From JAHJQZ01 sp963676075 (GTDB lineage: Bacteria; Pseudomonadota; Alphaproteobacteria; Rhizobiales; Devosiaceae): DNA of 64,000 nt. Both the position numbers and the translations under genes were made by a program. The stretch spans positions 558,001-622,000 of the forward strand of contig CAXXNZ010000011.1 in the NCBI GenBank assembly GCA_963676075.2. The letters are read 5' to 3'. The stretch's first letter is position 1, and each line of letters starts with the position of its first letter. This document shows positions 30,201 through 38,411 of this stretch, one piece after another. The notes beneath the pieces were generated by a model that was given only the letters and a program-made list of their open reading frames with translations, was not told where the DNA came from and did no database searches.

Positions 30201-30381
30201 CCTCATGGTGTCGGCCGATGCCGGCATGGAACGCGCCGAGCCAGCTTTTCAGCGCCTGCATGATGGCTATCTGGTCAAGCCGTTCAATCTCGACAGCCTT
30301 ATCGAGCTGATCGGCACGGCGTTGCAGCTGGAATGGACTTACAGGGAACAGGACAATTCGAATGCCTATGAGCATGAGTGA
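27214..30381 (+). CDS. Hybrid sensor kinase fused to a permease-like domain
   Basis: 1055-residue membrane sensor. Residues about 35-480 form a twelve-helix domain resembling NCS1 nucleobase/cation symporters (AIGAVSFLALEAIGAALTLN, ITFINRFQAWTQPLW, VCQVKINVTNTYAGSIAW). Residues 501-540 are a cysteine-rich, probably zinc-binding segment (CCICEHEF, CSLCCSL, CGDMCKKH). Two more helices lie at about 565-630, then HisKA with the phospho-accepting H684 (MSHELRTPLNS), an HATPase with DTGIGI and GTGLGL motifs, and a receiver with D971 (ILILDVAMPG). It is divergent from the amide operon and overlaps a LuxR-type regulator gene. The ATG at 27214 has GGGGAG five bases upstream. Transporter-fused kinases such as CbrA are known; this variant probably senses the amide, urea or a related base. 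Confidence 0.85.
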   Translation: MTAASKVTRVRRTYNKWVANQTLEDFALRFTATRVRRWSALRIANTAIGAVSFLALEAIGAALTLNYGFSTTMWAVLATALIIFLLSLPIAYNSAKYGVDIDLLTRGAGFGYLGSTITSLIYASFTFIFFAIEAAIMATALELCFGIHLAAGYLISTLVVIPLVTHGITFINRFQAWTQPLWIVLQILPFIYIAAQSLDSVRAWTGYTGIFGPMDGTFSLTLFGAASAVLFSLVSQIGEQVDYLRFLPRRKAGNRLKWWLALIVAGPGWIVIGGLKVMAGSFLAYFAFSAGVPFETASEPTQMYLSVFQKMITSPELALGLTGIFVVVCQVKINVTNTYAGSIAWSNFFSRLTHSHPGRVVWVVFNVLIGLLLVQFGVYKALEQILGLYAIVAVAWLGSIAADLVINKPLGLSPQRIEFRRAYLYDINPVGFGSVFLSSLLSLLSHFGLFGPEAAALYPYVALVSCFVFAPTIAVLTRGRFYLARNARRPHLHEHAETVKCCICEHEFEPEDMAGCPRYDGPICSLCCSLDARCGDMCKKHARFSDQLSALSRTLFPERIARVLDSQIGHYIGAMTVVTGVIMVILSVLYSQTLLDASVPAQIVAPLYLKLFFVLFLIAGIVVWLFVLAHDSRVVAEEEARRHTALLIAEIEAHEETDRQLQKAKEAAESANLAKSKYIVGMSHELRTPLNSILGYAQLLSRQPDKTPLIDNAAKTVKRSGEHLAGLIEGLLDISKIEAGRFQIYRDRMALRPCLDQLVDMFSLQASEKGIGFSFEPSVNIPDYVFTDERRLRQILINLLSNAIKFTDAGKVTLKVGYRNEIATFEVSDTGIGISPEDIDRVFLPFERAEGPSGREQPPGTGLGLTITKLLAEIMGGELTVTSSPGKGTCFRVRLMLGSARRPKTAKRVGMRITGYLGPRLRVLLADDEAAQRTLVTDVLSPLGFTVDTVADGATCLDRLKAARPDILILDVAMPGLSGWQVAAHVRDTCYPDLPILMVSADAGMERAEPAFQRLHDGYLVKPFNLDSLIELIGTALQLEWTYREQDNSNAYEHE

Positions 30382-31333
30382 GCAAAGACCTGGAAACAGG
30401 CACATCGTTGCGCCGGCCGATCCGTCGACATCCGATGCGACCGTTCTGGTTGTCGACGACTCCCCTGAAACATTGACCATGCTTACCGACGCGCTGAAGC
30501 TCGACGGCATGCAGGTTATGGTCGCCAAGAGCGGGCGCGCCGCACTCGAACTGGCAAGCCAGACACCACCCGATATCATTCTCATGGATGCAATGATGCC
30601 GGGCATGGACGGGTTCGAGACTTGCCGCGTTCTCAAGACCGAAGCGCATCTCGCCGATATCCCGGTGATCTTCATGACGGGGCTCGAACAATCCGAGCAC
30701 GTTGTCGCTGCCCTTGCCGCCGGTGGGGTCGATTTCGTTTCCAAGCCCGTGCCTCTGGACGAACTGTTCGCCCGCATGCAAGTGCATCTGGTCAATGCCC
30801 GCAAAGCGCGCTCGGCCCGTGAGGCGCTGGATACCACCGGGCGGCGAATCGTGGCTGTCGATGCCGGCGGCACGATCATCTGGACAACGCCTCAGGCTGC
30901 CAAGCTGCTGATGCAGGCCGGCATTCATGCCGAATCCGAAGCGCATATGCCATGGGAGGTGACCGGTTGGCTTGCCGACACGGCAACCCTGCGCCCCGGT
31001 TTGGATGATGTGGTTCTGGAGGTTCAGCGCAATCGCACGCGGCTTGAATTCCGTCTCGTCGGACGCGGCCCTGAAGGCGAGAGACTGTTGCGTGTCATCG
31101 ATCGCGATGCGGGCACCGAGGAAGAGCGCCTGGCCTCGGCGTTCGAATTGACCCTGCGTGAGGCTGAGGTGCTCTTGTGGATCACCCACGGAAAATCCAA
31201 CAAGGAAATCGCCGAAATCCTCGATATGTCGCCGCGTACCGTGAACAAGCACCTCGAACAGATCTTCGACAAGCTCGGCGTCGAGAACCGCACGGCGGCT
31301 GCCACCATGTCCGTCAGGGTTCTCTGGGATTAA
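30362..31333 (+). CDS. LuxR-type response regulator
   Basis: 323-residue DNA-binding regulator. The N-terminal receiver (about 25-140) has D76 in DIILMDAMMPG as phosphorylation site and the KPVPLDE lysine. A middle PAS-like segment (VDAGGTIIWTTPQAAKLL, about 165-235) is followed by a GerE/LuxR HTH (about 262-312: LTLREAEVLLW, SNKEIAEILDMSPRTVNKHL). It overlaps the 3' end of the kinase gene by 20 bases, so both form one two-component system. Likely target is the divergent urt-fmd operon. Confidence 0.9.
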   Translation: MPMSMSEQRPGNRHIVAPADPSTSDATVLVVDDSPETLTMLTDALKLDGMQVMVAKSGRAALELASQTPPDIILMDAMMPGMDGFETCRVLKTEAHLADIPVIFMTGLEQSEHVVAALAAGGVDFVSKPVPLDELFARMQVHLVNARKARSAREALDTTGRRIVAVDAGGTIIWTTPQAAKLLMQAGIHAESEAHMPWEVTGWLADTATLRPGLDDVVLEVQRNRTRLEFRLVGRGPEGERLLRVIDRDAGTEEERLASAFELTLREAEVLLWITHGKSNKEIAEILDMSPRTVNKHLEQIFDKLGVENRTAAATMSVRVLWD

Positions 31334-31622
31334 GCCCCCAGGGCACCACCTGCTCATGCAGCGCCATGCTGATCCGCGCAAAAATGGAAAAACCGTATCG
31401 AGTTTTGACGAACTTGCACTAAGCTGCCGCGGCGCGAGGGAGAGACCGGATCCGTCCGGCGCCGAAGAAGCAACCGCCCCGGAAACTTTCAGGCACCAGG
31501 AACCCGCGCAAGATAGCATCTGGAAAGAGGCCATTGGCCCGCCGAAGGAGTAATGCTCTCAGGCACACAGACAGATGGGGCGATCCGCTGACTCGGCTCC
31601 ACCGGCAGCAAACGAGGTCGTC

Positions 31623-33035
31623 ATGCCGGCAAGTAACAGGTCCAGATCGCGCCAGATCCCGTACACACCCGTAACGGCAGGTCTGTTCGAGCTGTTCAAG
31701 ATCGGGGTCGGCCCGTCGTCATCACACACCATGGGTCCGATGAGCGCCGCGCGCACTTTCGCCGAGCGGCTACTGGCGGCAGGGCACAAACCGGCGCGCC
31801 TGTGCGTAACGGTTTTCGGTTCGCTCGCCTGGACCGGCATCGGGCATCGCACCGACAAAGCGCTGGTTCTCGGCCTGTGTGGAGTCCGCCCGGAAAGTTT
31901 CGACGCCGCCACCACGCATGACCAGCTCGAAGCAATCGCACAATCGGGCAAGCTGCCGCTGCTCGGAACGCGCGAAGTTGCCTTCGACATGAAAGCCGAT
32001 TTGATCTTCGACAAGAAGACCAAACCCATTGCCCACCCAAACAGCATGCGGTTCATCGCTCTGGATGAATCAGGCGCGACGCTTTTCTCGGAAGACTGGG
32101 CCTCGCCGGGCGGCGGCTTTGTGCGCTGTCTGACCGATCCGGAAGAGGCTGCGGACGACACGCCACTGGTTCACGCCTTCACCGGCACCGCCGAACTCCT
32201 CGCCTTGTCGCAAGAGACGGGCCTGTCCATTGCCGAGATCGCCATTGAGAACGAATGCGCGCGACACAGCCATGACGATGTGATCGCCTATCTCGACCTG
32301 ATCACCGCGACCATGTTCGCCTCGATCGACGAAGGCCTGTCGGTCACCGGCATGCTGCCGGGCGAACTCAAGGTTAGGCGTCGCGCCAGGCAATTGTTCG
32401 AGGCGCTCGAAACCGACCGGCTGGCCAACACCCAGTCCCCGACGCGTCCCATGGACTATGTCGCCGCCTATGCCATGGCGGTGAACGAGGTCAACGCCGC
32501 TGGCGGACGGATCGTCACCGCGCCGACCAATGGCGCGGCAGGCATCATTCCGGCGGTCCTGCGCTACTACATGGAATTCTGCTCGGGCGCCGACACCGAT
32601 GGCATCCGCACCCTTCTGCTGACCGCCGCCGTCATCGGCGCCATCATCAAGCAGCGCGCTTCGATTTCAGGTGCAGAAGTCGGCTGCCAGGGCGAAGTCG
32701 GCTCGGCGGCGGCCATGGCTGCGGCTGGACTTTGCGCCGCACTTGGCGGCAACAGCGCCCAGGTCGAGAACGCCGCCGAAATCGCCCTCGAACATCACCT
32801 TGGCCTGACCTGTGACCCGGTTGGCGGGCTGGTGCAGATCCCCTGCATCGAGCGCAACGCTTTCGGCGCCTCCAAGGCAATCGCCGCTGCATCGCTGGCG
32901 CTTCGCGGCGACGGCGCCCATTCCGTCAGCTTCGATCAGGTGGTTGAAACCATGCGTCAGACCGGCCTCGACATGGGCGTGCGCTACAAGGAAACCTCGC
33001 GCGGCGGGCTGGCCTCGAACGTGACCGAGTGCTGA
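31623..33035 (+). CDS. sdaA: L-serine dehydratase (iron-sulfur type)
   Basis: 470-residue single-chain L-serine ammonia-lyase that converts L-serine to pyruvate and ammonia. The beta-type region is N-terminal (KIGVGPSSSHTMGPMSAA) and the alpha-type catalytic region C-terminal (APTNGAAGIIPAVLRYY, GCQGEVGSAAAMAAAGL, LTCDPVGGLVQIPCIERN). The three cysteines in GCQGE, TCDP and PCIE match the [4Fe-4S] ligands of the family, and the protein ends in Cys (NVTEC), as the autoinhibitory tail does in Legionella SdhL. The ATG at 31623 has GAGG five bases upstream and is preferred to one at 31575. Confidence 0.95.
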   Translation: MPASNRSRSRQIPYTPVTAGLFELFKIGVGPSSSHTMGPMSAARTFAERLLAAGHKPARLCVTVFGSLAWTGIGHRTDKALVLGLCGVRPESFDAATTHDQLEAIAQSGKLPLLGTREVAFDMKADLIFDKKTKPIAHPNSMRFIALDESGATLFSEDWASPGGGFVRCLTDPEEAADDTPLVHAFTGTAELLALSQETGLSIAEIAIENECARHSHDDVIAYLDLITATMFASIDEGLSVTGMLPGELKVRRRARQLFEALETDRLANTQSPTRPMDYVAAYAMAVNEVNAAGGRIVTAPTNGAAGIIPAVLRYYMEFCSGADTDGIRTLLLTAAVIGAIIKQRASISGAEVGCQGEVGSAAAMAAAGLCAALGGNSAQVENAAEIALEHHLGLTCDPVGGLVQIPCIERNAFGASKAIAAASLALRGDGAHSVSFDQVVETMRQTGLDMGVRYKETSRGGLASNVTEC

Positions 33036-33054
33036 TCCATCCCCTGACCCTCGC

Positions 33055-34320
33055 CTACTCGATCAGAATGGCCCTGAAGTCGTTGACATTGGTCAGGGTC
33101 GGTCCGGTGACGACCTGATCGCCGAGCGCCTCGAAAAACCCGTGGGCATTGTTGTCGTCAAGCTCGGCGCTGGCCGAAAGACCCTTCGCCTGAGCGCGCT
33201 CCAGCGTATCCGGGGTGATCATCGCCCCGGCAATCTCCTCGGCGCCATCGACGCCGTCGGTGTCTCCGGCCAGGGCGTAGATGTTTTCCAACCTGTCGAG
33301 CGCCACCGCCAGCGACAGCAGGAACTCGACATTGCGTCCTCCCCTGCCCTTGCCCTTGATAGTAACGGTCGTCTCCCCGCCCGAGAGCAGAATGCAGGGT
33401 GCCGTGAACGGTTGCCCTTTCACTGCCACCTGACGCGCCATGCCGGCCATGACCAGCCCGACATCACGCGCTTCGCCTTCTATGGCATCACCGAGGACAT
33501 GCGTCTCATATCCTTGGGTGCGGGCCAGCTCCGCCGCGGCCTCCAGTGCCAGTTGCGGGGCTGCGATGATCTTCGCCTCGGCGCGATCAAGCCGCGGATC
33601 GCCCGGCTTGATACTCTCGCTGCTGTTGTCGGCCAGCACGTCCATCACCGCTTGCGGCAGATCGAGCCTGTAGCGCCTGACGATCTTGAGGGCGTCGGCA
33701 AGTGTCGTCGGATCGGCCACCGTCGGGCCGGAGGCGATGTCGATGGGATCGTCCCCCGGCACGTCCGAGATCATCAGCGTCAGCAGCTTTGCCGGATGGC
33801 AGGCCGCCGCCAGACGTCCGCCCTTGATGGCACTGAGATGACGCCTGACGCAGTTCATCTCGGTAATCGTCGCCCCCGAGCGCAGAAGCGCGGTGTTGAC
33901 GTCCCTCTTGTCGGCAAGCGTCAGCCCCTTCAGCGGCAGCGGCATCAGCGCCGATCCCCCACCAGAGATCAGGCACAGAACGACATCATCCTCGGTGAGA
34001 TCGGAGACGTAGTCAAGCATGCGCTCGGCAGCCTTGTGTCCCGCCTCATCCGGCACCGGATGCGCCGCTTCGACGATCTCGATCCTGTCGCAGGCGACGC
34101 TATAGCCATAACGGGTGATCACCAATCCTTCGAGCGGACCGGACCAATGATCCTCGACGACCCGGGCCATGGCCGCGCTGGCCTTGCCGGCACCGATGAC
34201 GATGAAGCGGCCCTTTGGCGGCTCGTCCGGCAGATGCGGCGGCACGCAAAGCTCCGGCTGGGCCGAGGCAATCGCGGCATCGAACATTTCGCGCAAAAGG
34301 GCTCGGGCGTTTTCCATCAT
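33055..34320 (-). CDS. Glycerate 2-kinase (MOFRL family)
   Basis: 421-residue kinase expected to phosphorylate D-glycerate at O2 with ATP to give 2-phosphoglycerate. Family marks are FIVIGAGKASAAMA, CLISGGGSALMPLP, MNCVRRHLSAIKGGRLA, MISDVPGDDPIDIASGPT, and the C-terminal MOFRL region with LLSGGETTVTIKGKGRGGRN and ALAGDTDGVDG. The ATG at 34320 gives the normal length. It is the last gene of the Lar operon, 37 bases after larB, so the 2-hydroxyacid handled by the LarA homologue may be glycerate or feed into it. Confidence 0.92.
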   Translation of the reverse strand: MMENARALLREMFDAAIASAQPELCVPPHLPDEPPKGRFIVIGAGKASAAMARVVEDHWSGPLEGLVITRYGYSVACDRIEIVEAAHPVPDEAGHKAAERMLDYVSDLTEDDVVLCLISGGGSALMPLPLKGLTLADKRDVNTALLRSGATITEMNCVRRHLSAIKGGRLAAACHPAKLLTLMISDVPGDDPIDIASGPTVADPTTLADALKIVRRYRLDLPQAVMDVLADNSSESIKPGDPRLDRAEAKIIAAPQLALEAAAELARTQGYETHVLGDAIEGEARDVGLVMAGMARQVAVKGQPFTAPCILLSGGETTVTIKGKGRGGRNVEFLLSLAVALDRLENIYALAGDTDGVDGAEEIAGAMITPDTLERAQAKGLSASAELDDNNAHGFFEALGDQVVTGPTLTNVNDFRAILIE

Positions 34321-34357
34321 GCAGTCTCGTTGCTTGTTGCAGTCACGCGCGCCGCGC

Positions 34358-35032
34358 TTACTCGGGCGCAACCAGTTTCATAGTGTGAAGCATGCGCAAC
34401 GCCGCCATTGCCGCGCCATAGCCATTGTCGATGTTGCACACGGTAACACCCGGCGCGCAACTCGCCAGCATGGCATTGAGCGCCGTGCGTCCAGCTTCGG
34501 ATGTGCCATAACCGGTCGAGGTCGGCACGGCGATGATCGCGCCGGGCACAAGTCCGCCGACGACGCTGGCCAGCGCCGCGTCCATGCCGGCCACGACAAT
34601 CACCACCGGATGGCTGGCAATCTCTTCGATCCTGTCCATCAGTCGCCAGATGCCGGCCACCCCGACATCGGCGATCGCCGTTGCCGCCACGCCGCCGTGG
34701 CGCAGGCAGCGCGCTGCTTCGTGCGCAACAGGAGAATCGGCCGTGCCGGCAGAGACCACCGCCACCAGGTTAGAAGCTGCATCGGCGCGCACCGCTCCGA
34801 AAAAGCCTGTACGGGACAGTGGGCAATAATCGATTGCCACCACCAGCGTTTCCGGCAGGCTCCTGAACACCGCTTCATCCAGCCGCGTCAGCAACAGGCC
34901 GGCACCGCGTTCGCCGGCGCCGTCAAGAATCGAGGTGATCTGGCCGACCGTCTTGCCCTCACAGAACACCGCCTCACTGAGGCCGATACGCGCCGTCCGG
35001 GCATAATCGAAAACCACGTCAGCTTCACTCAT
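34358..35032 (-). CDS. larB: Nickel pincer cofactor biosynthesis protein LarB
   Basis: 224-residue NaAD carboxylase/hydrolase that makes pyridinium-3,5-dicarboxylate mononucleotide, first step of the nickel pincer nucleotide. The AIR-carboxylase-like C-terminal domain shows SAGTADSPVAHEAA, VAGMDAALASVVGGL, AVPTSTGYG and the catalytic-Cys motif VTVCNIDNGYGAA. Its start overlaps larE by four bases. The N-terminal domain is complete. Confidence 0.93.
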   Translation of the reverse strand: MSEADVVFDYARTARIGLSEAVFCEGKTVGQITSILDGAGERGAGLLLTRLDEAVFRSLPETLVVAIDYCPLSRTGFFGAVRADAASNLVAVVSAGTADSPVAHEAARCLRHGGVAATAIADVGVAGIWRLMDRIEEIASHPVVIVVAGMDAALASVVGGLVPGAIIAVPTSTGYGTSEAGRTALNAMLASCAPGVTVCNIDNGYGAAMAALRMLHTMKLVAPE

Positions 35033-35826
35033 TCGGGCTTCCCGACAAAGGCGCTGCCGTTCCGGTAAGGCGCAAAGCTGACCGGCGTGTCGGTAAAACC
35101 TTCCGGAAACAGGCTCGAGACAGCAAGGCTCAGCCTGTCGCGCCTCAGCGCATCGAGACCGCCAAGGCTATCGGCATCGAGCTCGACGACAATGCCCGAA
35201 CCGCGGACACGGCAGCGCACGGTTCCCGGGTTCAGCTTGTCGCCCACCAGCTTTTCGGCAGCATGTATTGCCGTCAGCACATCGGCATTAATCGGAATGG
35301 TGGTCTCAACCCGGCTCGACAGGCAGGGCGACGCCGGCAGTTCGGCAAGATCGCCGAGGCCGAGTTGGCGGGCCAGTGCCCGCACCCCTGCCTTGTCGAT
35401 ACCGGCCTCCACATAGGGGTGGTGCACATCGTGCTCGCGCGCCGCGTCGAGACCGGGGCGATATTCGCCGAGATCATCGGTGTTGGTGCCTGAGAGCATG
35501 CGGCGTCCGGTGTGTTTAGCGATGGCATCGTAAAGGTTGGTCTTGCAGAAATAGCAACGGTTGACCGGGTTTGCGATATAGTCGGCGTCGGCGAATTCGC
35601 CGGCATCGAGCACCGAAAGCCGCCAGCCTTCCGCTTCGGCGAAATGGCGCACCCGTGCCGTCGCCTCGGGCGGCACGGCTGGCGATGTGGCGTGCATCAT
35701 CTCGATGCCCGCACCGCCGAGTTGGCGATGGGCGAACACGGCGAGCGTCATCGAATCGACGCCGCCGCTGACCGCAATCGCCGCTGGCGCCAGCTTGTCG
35801 AGAACTGCCGCGAGTTGGTTGTGCAT
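35029..35826 (-). CDS. larE: Pincer cofactor sulfur-inserting enzyme LarE
   Basis: 265-residue ATP-dependent sulfur transferase that turns the two carboxylates of the precursor into thiocarboxylates. PP-loop SGGVDS is at 20-25. Cysteines C91 and C94 (NRCYFCKTN) and C168 (SPCLSSR) are the three-cysteine set of the iron-sulfur-cluster type of LarE rather than the single sacrificial-cysteine type. The ATG at 35826 shares a base with the larC stop (TGATG). Located between larC and larB. Confidence 0.93.
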   Translation of the reverse strand: MHNQLAAVLDKLAPAAIAVSGGVDSMTLAVFAHRQLGGAGIEMMHATSPAVPPEATARVRHFAEAEGWRLSVLDAGEFADADYIANPVNRCYFCKTNLYDAIAKHTGRRMLSGTNTDDLGEYRPGLDAAREHDVHHPYVEAGIDKAGVRALARQLGLGDLAELPASPCLSSRVETTIPINADVLTAIHAAEKLVGDKLNPGTVRCRVRGSGIVVELDADSLGGLDALRRDRLSLAVSSLFPEGFTDTPVSFAPYRNGSAFVGKPE

Positions 35827-37052
35827 CAGCTCTTGTCCTCGTCTTCGAATGGAGCTTCGCCCTGTCGCCGCGTGTGTTTGCGTGCCTTTGCACCGTGAAT
35901 CTCTGAAAAATCGTCGGCCTCGAGTTTTGCCGTTCGACCCGACGGACGCGCCGCCAGCTTGACGCGGAGCGTTTTTCCATCGACGCCCGTCGATGCGATC
36001 TCCCGATCAAGTATGAACCGCTCGACCGGCATACGGCGCAGTCCGAGCGTCATCGTTTCATCGAATATCGCCGCAACAACGTCGTCTTCGTGGGCTTCCG
36101 CAGCGAGTACCCGCAGATGCGTCATCATCCGCCCCTTCTTGCCGAAGACCGGCGCCTGGATCAGGTCGAGCACGCCGTCTCGTTGACGCAAGTGATCAAT
36201 GGCAATGGCAAGGTCTTCACTGGTCTGGTCGTCGATCTCGCATTCGAGCACGATGACACGATCACGCCTCTGCGCCGTCTGGTCATCGGTTTCAAAGGCG
36301 AGCACGCGCAGGCAATTGCTGATGCCCGGCAGCTTCCGTGTTCCGAACCCATGCGCGGAGCCAACAAGCCTGCGTGCCTTACGCGCTTGCTCCTGGTTCT
36401 GGCAAAGATGACGAACAATGGCGGCACCTGTCGGCGTCACGCGCTCGCTCGATATCCCGTCGTCGAGCGTGGCGAAGCCTTCGATCAGCAAGGCCGTGGC
36501 CGGTGCCGGTACCGGCAACATGCCATGGGCGCTTTTCACTCTGCCGCCACCGAGCGGCAGCGACCCAATCGTCCAGCGCGCCGCCCCGATCTGGCCGATC
36601 AAAAAGGCTGCAGCGACAATATCGGCAATAGAATCCCAGGCACCGACTTCGTGGAATTCGACGTCGTCTGGCGTGGCGCCGTGAACGCGCGCTTCCGCCT
36701 CGGCCAGATGCGCGAAAATGGCAATGGCATGAGAACGCGTCGCTTCGTCGATCGCCGCCGCCTCAAGCATCTCGCGGATCTGCTTCCAGGCGACATGGCC
36801 ATGGTGCCCGTCGTGCGCATGATGATGGTTGTGCTCATGGTGACCGTCATGGTCACGCTCGACGACAAACCGATGCCCCGTCAGCACACCGTCAGTGTGT
36901 GGCACCGCTTCAGTGCTGACACCCGCAAGCAGCGGCAGGGCAGCAAGCACCTTCGCCAGCCCCGGCGCAAGATCGGGCCTGAGATCGATCAGCCCGGCGA
37001 CAAACATATCGCCGGCAATACCCCCGAGCGGATCGAGATGAATGTCGAGCAT
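35826..37052 (-). CDS. larC: Nickel insertion protein LarC
   Basis: 408-residue CTP-dependent cyclometallase that inserts nickel to finish the pincer cofactor. Visible are LDPLGGIAGDMFVAGLIDL at the start, a histidine-rich loop (about 68-86, HHEHNHHHAHDGHHGH) for nickel, DVEFHEVGAWDSIADIVAAA, and the C-terminal LarC2-like part (ECEIDDQTSEDLA, RMMTHLRVLA). It is one unbroken frame, unlike Lactobacillus larC which needs a programmed frameshift. Starts 21 bases after larA. Confidence 0.94.
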   Translation of the reverse strand: MLDIHLDPLGGIAGDMFVAGLIDLRPDLAPGLAKVLAALPLLAGVSTEAVPHTDGVLTGHRFVVERDHDGHHEHNHHHAHDGHHGHVAWKQIREMLEAAAIDEATRSHAIAIFAHLAEAEARVHGATPDDVEFHEVGAWDSIADIVAAAFLIGQIGAARWTIGSLPLGGGRVKSAHGMLPVPAPATALLIEGFATLDDGISSERVTPTGAAIVRHLCQNQEQARKARRLVGSAHGFGTRKLPGISNCLRVLAFETDDQTAQRRDRVIVLECEIDDQTSEDLAIAIDHLRQRDGVLDLIQAPVFGKKGRMMTHLRVLAAEAHEDDVVAAIFDETMTLGLRRMPVERFILDREIASTGVDGKTLRVKLAARPSGRTAKLEADDFSEIHGAKARKHTRRQGEAPFEDEDKS

Positions 37053-37073
37053 GGCGCGTGATCGCCTTCAGGA

Positions 37074-38402
37074 CTAAGGAGCAAAACGAGGGACAACATA
37101 AGGCCCCTCGGGAACGATGGCGACAGCCGCATCGCCGCAGCGGGCAATGGAGCGGGCGATGGCCGCACCGACGTCGTCGATCATTTCGACACCGGTCAGC
37201 TGGCGCGTTTCTCCCTCCAGACCGGTCGAATAAAGCTCGACCGTCCCCAGCCGCATCGGCTTGAGCTGCATCTCGGTTTGCCATTCATCAATCTCGGCCA
37301 GTGATTTGGCCGTCAGCGTTGCCAGGAACCGTTCCGGTCCGAGTTCGACCAGTCGTGCCTGCGCCGCTCGGAACTCCTCGGAACCGAACCCTTCCGAGCA
37401 CTCCGACGCGATGATCAGCGTGCCGCCGGGTTCGAGAATGTCGAGCGGCGTCACCATGCCCTTGACCGTCTGATAATAGGTCTTGTCCAGAGGATAGCCC
37501 GCAGCCGAGGTGACAACCGTCGAGAACCGCCTGCCGACAGGAACATGGGTCGCTTCACTGACGAAATCGATTGCCGCCTGATGGCTGGCGATGATCTCGC
37601 CGAAACTGACGAAGGTCAGGTCGCGGTCCTCATCGATGATGGTATTGAGGGCATAGACGTCGCCGAGCATGTCGACGATCTCCAACTGCTCCTCGTGCAG
37701 CGGGTTGCCGACGAGATTGCACTGGACCGCAAGCGGATCCTCCATGAAGCGCGCCGAATGGAAGGTGCGGATCGTTTCATGATGGGCAATGCCCGGCGCG
37801 ACGACCTTGCGCCCACCCGACCAGCCGGCCATGAAATGCGGTTCGACCAGCCCGGTGGCGATCTTGAGATCGGCCTCAACGAAGCGCCTGTCGAGTCGCA
37901 CTGGCGTGCCACGCGTTTTCGTGTCGCCAAGATCGGCGTGCATGCCATCGTCGCGGGCGTAGTGGTTTTCCACCCGGACGTTTTCCAGAACCCAGGGATC
38001 CCCCACCAGCTCGGCAAGCTCGTCGCCAAGATTGGGTCTATGCAACCCGGTTGCGATAAGGACATTGATGTTCTCGAGCGCAATGCCGTTCGCGGTCAGG
38101 GTCTCGATCATCGGCCTCAAAAACAGCCCGTTCGGCACAGGCCGGGTGATGTCGCAGATCAGGATCGAGGCGCTGGTTTTGCCGCGCGCCAATTCGGCAA
38201 GCGGCGGCGAGCCGACCGGCGCTTCGAACGCAGCAGCAATCGCCGCGCCGGGGTCGGCGAGCTTTGGCAGGGGGTGCTTGCGCACGATCGTCACGTCAGC
38301 ACCTTCAGGCGCGACGAACTCCAGTTCGCCACGTCCATAGGCAAGGCCGATCCGGCCATTCCTGTTGCCGTTTGCCCGGCCTGGCTCGTTGGTCAGGTTC
38401 AC
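37074..38402 (-). CDS. LarA-family nickel-dependent 2-hydroxyacid racemase/epimerase
   Basis: 442-residue DUF2088/LarA homologue. The residues that hold the cofactor and act in catalysis are present: H121 in ATGLHRPN, H189 and the cofactor-attached K199 in EPHFMAGWSGGRK, and H215 in RTFHSA. The three cofactor genes follow in the same operon, so it is very likely active with the nickel pincer. The start is a GTG at 38402, nine bases after the aldo/keto reductase stop. The substrate is unknown; LarA homologues act on lactate and various other 2-hydroxyacids, and the glycerate kinase gene in the operon makes glycerate a candidate. Confidence 0.9.
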   Translation of the reverse strand: MNLTNEPGRANGNRNGRIGLAYGRGELEFVAPEGADVTIVRKHPLPKLADPGAAIAAAFEAPVGSPPLAELARGKTSASILICDITRPVPNGLFLRPMIETLTANGIALENINVLIATGLHRPNLGDELAELVGDPWVLENVRVENHYARDDGMHADLGDTKTRGTPVRLDRRFVEADLKIATGLVEPHFMAGWSGGRKVVAPGIAHHETIRTFHSARFMEDPLAVQCNLVGNPLHEEQLEIVDMLGDVYALNTIIDEDRDLTFVSFGEIIASHQAAIDFVSEATHVPVGRRFSTVVTSAAGYPLDKTYYQTVKGMVTPLDILEPGGTLIIASECSEGFGSEEFRAAQARLVELGPERFLATLTAKSLAEIDEWQTEMQLKPMRLGTVELYSTGLEGETRQLTGVEMIDDVGAAIARSIARCGDAAVAIVPEGPYVVPRFAP

Positions 38403-38411
38403 GCCGGCGCC

